64,000 nt of DNA from positions 37,519,520 to 37,583,519 of the forward strand of contig NC_134464.1 in NCBI RefSeq assembly GCF_047948215.1. Direction: 5' to 3'. The stretch comes from Lycorma delicatula (lineage: Eukaryota; Arthropoda; Insecta; Hemiptera; Fulgoridae). Position 1 is the first letter of the stretch, and each line of letters opens with the position of its first letter. The translations under genes were made by a program, and so were the position numbers. Below, piece by piece: positions 61,478 through 64,000 of this stretch. The notes under the pieces are model-generated. The model saw nothing but the letters and a program-made list of their open reading frames with translations, ran no database searches and was not told the origin of the DNA.

Positions 61478-61508
61478 ATTTACTATGTGCTCTCAGCACA
61501 TAGTAAAT
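61478..61508. repeat. Perfect 14-bp-arm hairpin
   Basis: ATTTACTATGTGCT and its exact complement enclose CTC. It is isolated in non-coding sequence. Confidence 0.9.
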
Positions 61509-62099
61509 CCACCTTACAAATGACATCTAGATGAAGGATATATATTTATCCTTTATGTATTTATATTTATAATTTAATCGGTTACGTTACTTTTTTGGAG
61601 TTAGAATTCAGAGCTTTATTGACTAACAACCTGTGATATGAGACATTATCAAGAATTACCACTGACTTTGGAAGAAGATTAGGAATTTGTTTCAGACGCC
61701 CCCTAGATAAAATAGTTTGGAGTAAAAAGTTATGTCACTTGAGAGAAAAACATTGTTTTAGTAAAATATAGCACAAAACTAGAGTCTGTCTGATGTTTTA
61801 CTTCCTGTGAATATTACTGTTGAGAACAGTGAGAGAGACTGTAAATACTACCACTTCAGAACTAGGTGTTAATAGGAACATTATTATTCTTAGTAACTGT
61901 TTTATAATTAAGAAAAAAATAATTATAAAGAGTTGTTACAATTTTATGAGAGTGTGAGAGTGAAACATTGCCAATAACAGGAACTTATGAGGTTGAAAGT
62001 AAGCCTAAATCTAATTTGGTACAAATAGAATTGTCAGCAAAAGTGTTAGGAATTTCAGAAGAAAAAGTAAGTGGAGTAAAGTGTATTAGGCCTAGAAGT

Positions 62100-62767
62100 A
62101 GAATCATTGGAAATAATATCACTTACCAAAGGTTCAGTTAAATAAATAACTTTTTATATTTTTGAATGTCGGTTGATAATAATCAACATCTGATGAATAT
62201 AAATCACAATCACAAATAACCAGATCTTCATATGTCGGGTCCCTATTTTCATCATCTAGTTCCCCTTCAGAACCACTATCAAAATTAATCACTAATTTGT
62301 TCACATTCAATAGACACAACCTCAATTTCTTTGTCAGAATCAGAATTATTTTTTCCATCACTATCATCCAGGATATTGTACAACAATTTGATTAGTTTAG
62401 GGTCATAAGTATCATTCATTTTGCTAATTTTTAAACAAAAATAATTGTGTCAATAGAATAAACAGAAAATAAATCAACATGCACACAAACAAACTTCCCT
62501 CACAAATTTAATCTACACAGTGCCTCACAAATATCATTTCACTGAAACTAACACAGTTCAAAAATTATCCAATAGGTAGAAAAAACAACTTGATGTTTGA
62601 ATTCAGTAAGAAACACTGAACATCTAAAATCAATGGAAGATGATCTGGAGTCATTCTAATAAAAGGTATAGAATTTTAAACATAAGGATGACGAATACTC
62701 GTCCATCTTTCAACTGAGCAAAGATGATTGGACAAGTTATACTCATCCATCATATACAATGTGTTAA
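62100..62767 (-). mobile_element. piggyBac-type 5' fragment
   Basis: On the minus strand a TTAA (62764-62767) is followed by CACATTGTATATGATGG, like a piggyBac terminus, and an ATG at 62419 opens an acidic N-terminus. That reads MNDTYDPKLIKLLYNILDDS then DSDKEIEVVSIECEQ, then after a frameshift SGSEGELDDENRDPTYEDL, ending near 62134. The acidic Ser/Asp-rich start fits piggyBac transposase N-termini. No catalytic core follows, so it is a fragment. Confidence 0.5.
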
Positions 62768-63262
62768 TGAAAAGTATCATTATTAATTAACATTTATAAG
62801 TCCTTCTTCGCTATCATTGCATCATGTATTTCTTATTGAATGTGAAAAAAATTTATATTATTTGTCCAAACGAACAAATTGTTTTGTGTAATTAATAAAA
62901 TTCCCTTTAAATGTTCATTTATTTTTATTTGAAATTTTTTTTGGAGTTTAGATGAAATTACAAAAGCATGTGATGTTAAACAACAAAATTAATAAAAATT
63001 ACTGTGCATCTCTGATGGTCTTGTTGTAGCTGTAGTATCATCTTTCAGTGTGTTTTTAACTAGCATGAATGTTAACATAGACTGAAATGTTTGGTAATCA
63101 TTATTATTAATTTTTTTTCTGATTTTATTTTTTTCATTGTGATTAAAGTAGCAAGTTAAACTTTTTGTGTAAATTAGTCATAAAAAATAAATATTTGTAA
63201 ATTTCTTTTCTAATTTTTATTTATACACTGCTTGTCATTTTTCTACTTCTTGATAATGCTTT
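62768..63262. other. Non-coding, nothing recognised
   Basis: AT-rich sequence without motifs between the piggyBac-type fragment and the repeat copy. Confidence 0.5.
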
Positions 63263-63952
63263 TACTTCCTTGTACAAAGTACAAAAAATCATAGTTTTTA
63301 GATTTTAACAGAAATATCCATTTTGACCATCCATGAATCCATTTTGACTAGTTTCAGCGACGTCTGTATGTATGTATGTATCGTGCGTAACTCAAAACCG
63401 ATTAGCCGTAGGTTGTTGGAATTTTGGATTTAGGACTGTTGTAGCATCTAGTTGTGCACCTCCCCTTTTTATTGCAATCGACTGGACCAAAAGTGTCCAA
63501 AAAAAAGCCTAAAATAAAAAAAAAAAATTTGGATTTTGGACTTTTTCTTAACTGCAGTAATGTCCTCATTGAGAACTTTTCAACAATATATCATAAGTGG
63601 TACTTATTTTCATTGGTTCCAATGTTATAACCAAATAAAATTTTAATTAATGAAATATTTGGATCTTACAAGGGGAAGGTACTCCAATTTCATCTCCTTT
63701 TTTTAACTTACATTGATTATATATTGATTATTTGATTATTGAATATATTGATTTATTAATAATTATTAATCTATGATTGTAAAAAACATTTACAATAAGT
63801 AATTCAATAAAAACAATTTAAAAAAAAAAATCAAAATTATGAAAAAATATCGAAAGTTATTAATGAAATATATTTTTATGTACTTTTCATTTCAAAAACA
63901 TCTGTATATTTAATTTAATAGGCGTAAAGGTGATCATGTAGTGTCCACATCA
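63263..63952 (+). repeat. Non-coding repeat family, copy 3 (uninterrupted)
   Basis: It begins TACTTCCTTGTACAAAGTA and ends CATGTAGTGTCCACATCA. It matches copy 2 in order without the SINE and copy 1 in reverse. A GTATGTATGTATG run lies near its start. No coding potential. Confidence 0.85.
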
Positions 63953-64000
63953 TATTTTTTGATGTGTTTTGATACCAATTTCGAAATGTCGAAATTGAGA

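Larger units (their letters stand above)
59791..62099. other. Probable intron or 3' region
   Basis: Contains two perfect hairpins (60061, 61478). A candidate terminal exon after TTATTACAG at 61146 would add only Lys before TAA, with AATAAA at 61181-61186. Otherwise nothing recognised. Confidence 0.45.

Noticed and set aside
1..64000. CRISPR array, operon, phage or toxin system
   Set aside because: No regularly spaced short repeats and no prokaryotic gene organisation; the window is animal nuclear DNA.

Overview
This is AT-rich animal nuclear DNA, most likely from an insect and perhaps a hemipteran. The clues are small exons with phase-compatible GT-AG splice sites in very long introns, many decayed mariner/Tc1 elements, tRNA-derived SINEs, piggyBac remains, and a nuclear copy of mitochondrial COX2 that reads sensibly only with TGA as Trp. 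The order-level guess is weak. There is no sign of bacterial gene organisation, CRISPR or operons.

One host gene spans most of the window on the + strand. Eight internal coding exons run from 4572 to 38293. They are followed by two alternative 3' ends: a terminal exon at 46732-46798 with a stop codon and poly(A) signal, or exons at 57477-57553 and 59709-59790. Splice phases agree at every junction, and the visible protein is about 503 residues by the short route. It is basic, Ser/Thr/Asn-rich and apparently disordered, with a KEN box. The exon at 59709 carries a pattern like the C-terminal shugoshin box (RRCLRN then YKEPNL). I therefore propose a shugoshin-like centromere cohesion protector whose 5' end, including the expected coiled coil, lies before the window. 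The short form would lack the shugoshin box.

The introns are a graveyard of transposons. Mariner/Tc1-type remnants lie at 1-1080, 2157-3317, 6386-7329, 9748-10900, 15640-16890, 24689-25913, 31631-32330, 50372-52230, 54252-55483 and 57616-59470. They carry stops, frameshifts, internal deletions or lost catalytic Asp residues. The element at 57616 sits in a 671-bp tandem duplication. A 3.4-kb unit with inverted repeats of about 180 bp (27601-31024) holds remains of an unnamed element-type protein and of a piggyBac transposase. One SINE family has three copies (22307, 31420, 49661), two with clear target-site duplications. A non-coding repeat of about 700 bp has three copies (47351, 49362, 63263), one of them split by a SINE. 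A COX2 NUMT lies at 17990-18502.

I found no obviously new functional system. The points most worth a second look are the two 3' ends of the shugoshin-like gene, the long-TIR composite element, the permuted tandem transposon, and the three-copy non-coding repeat.
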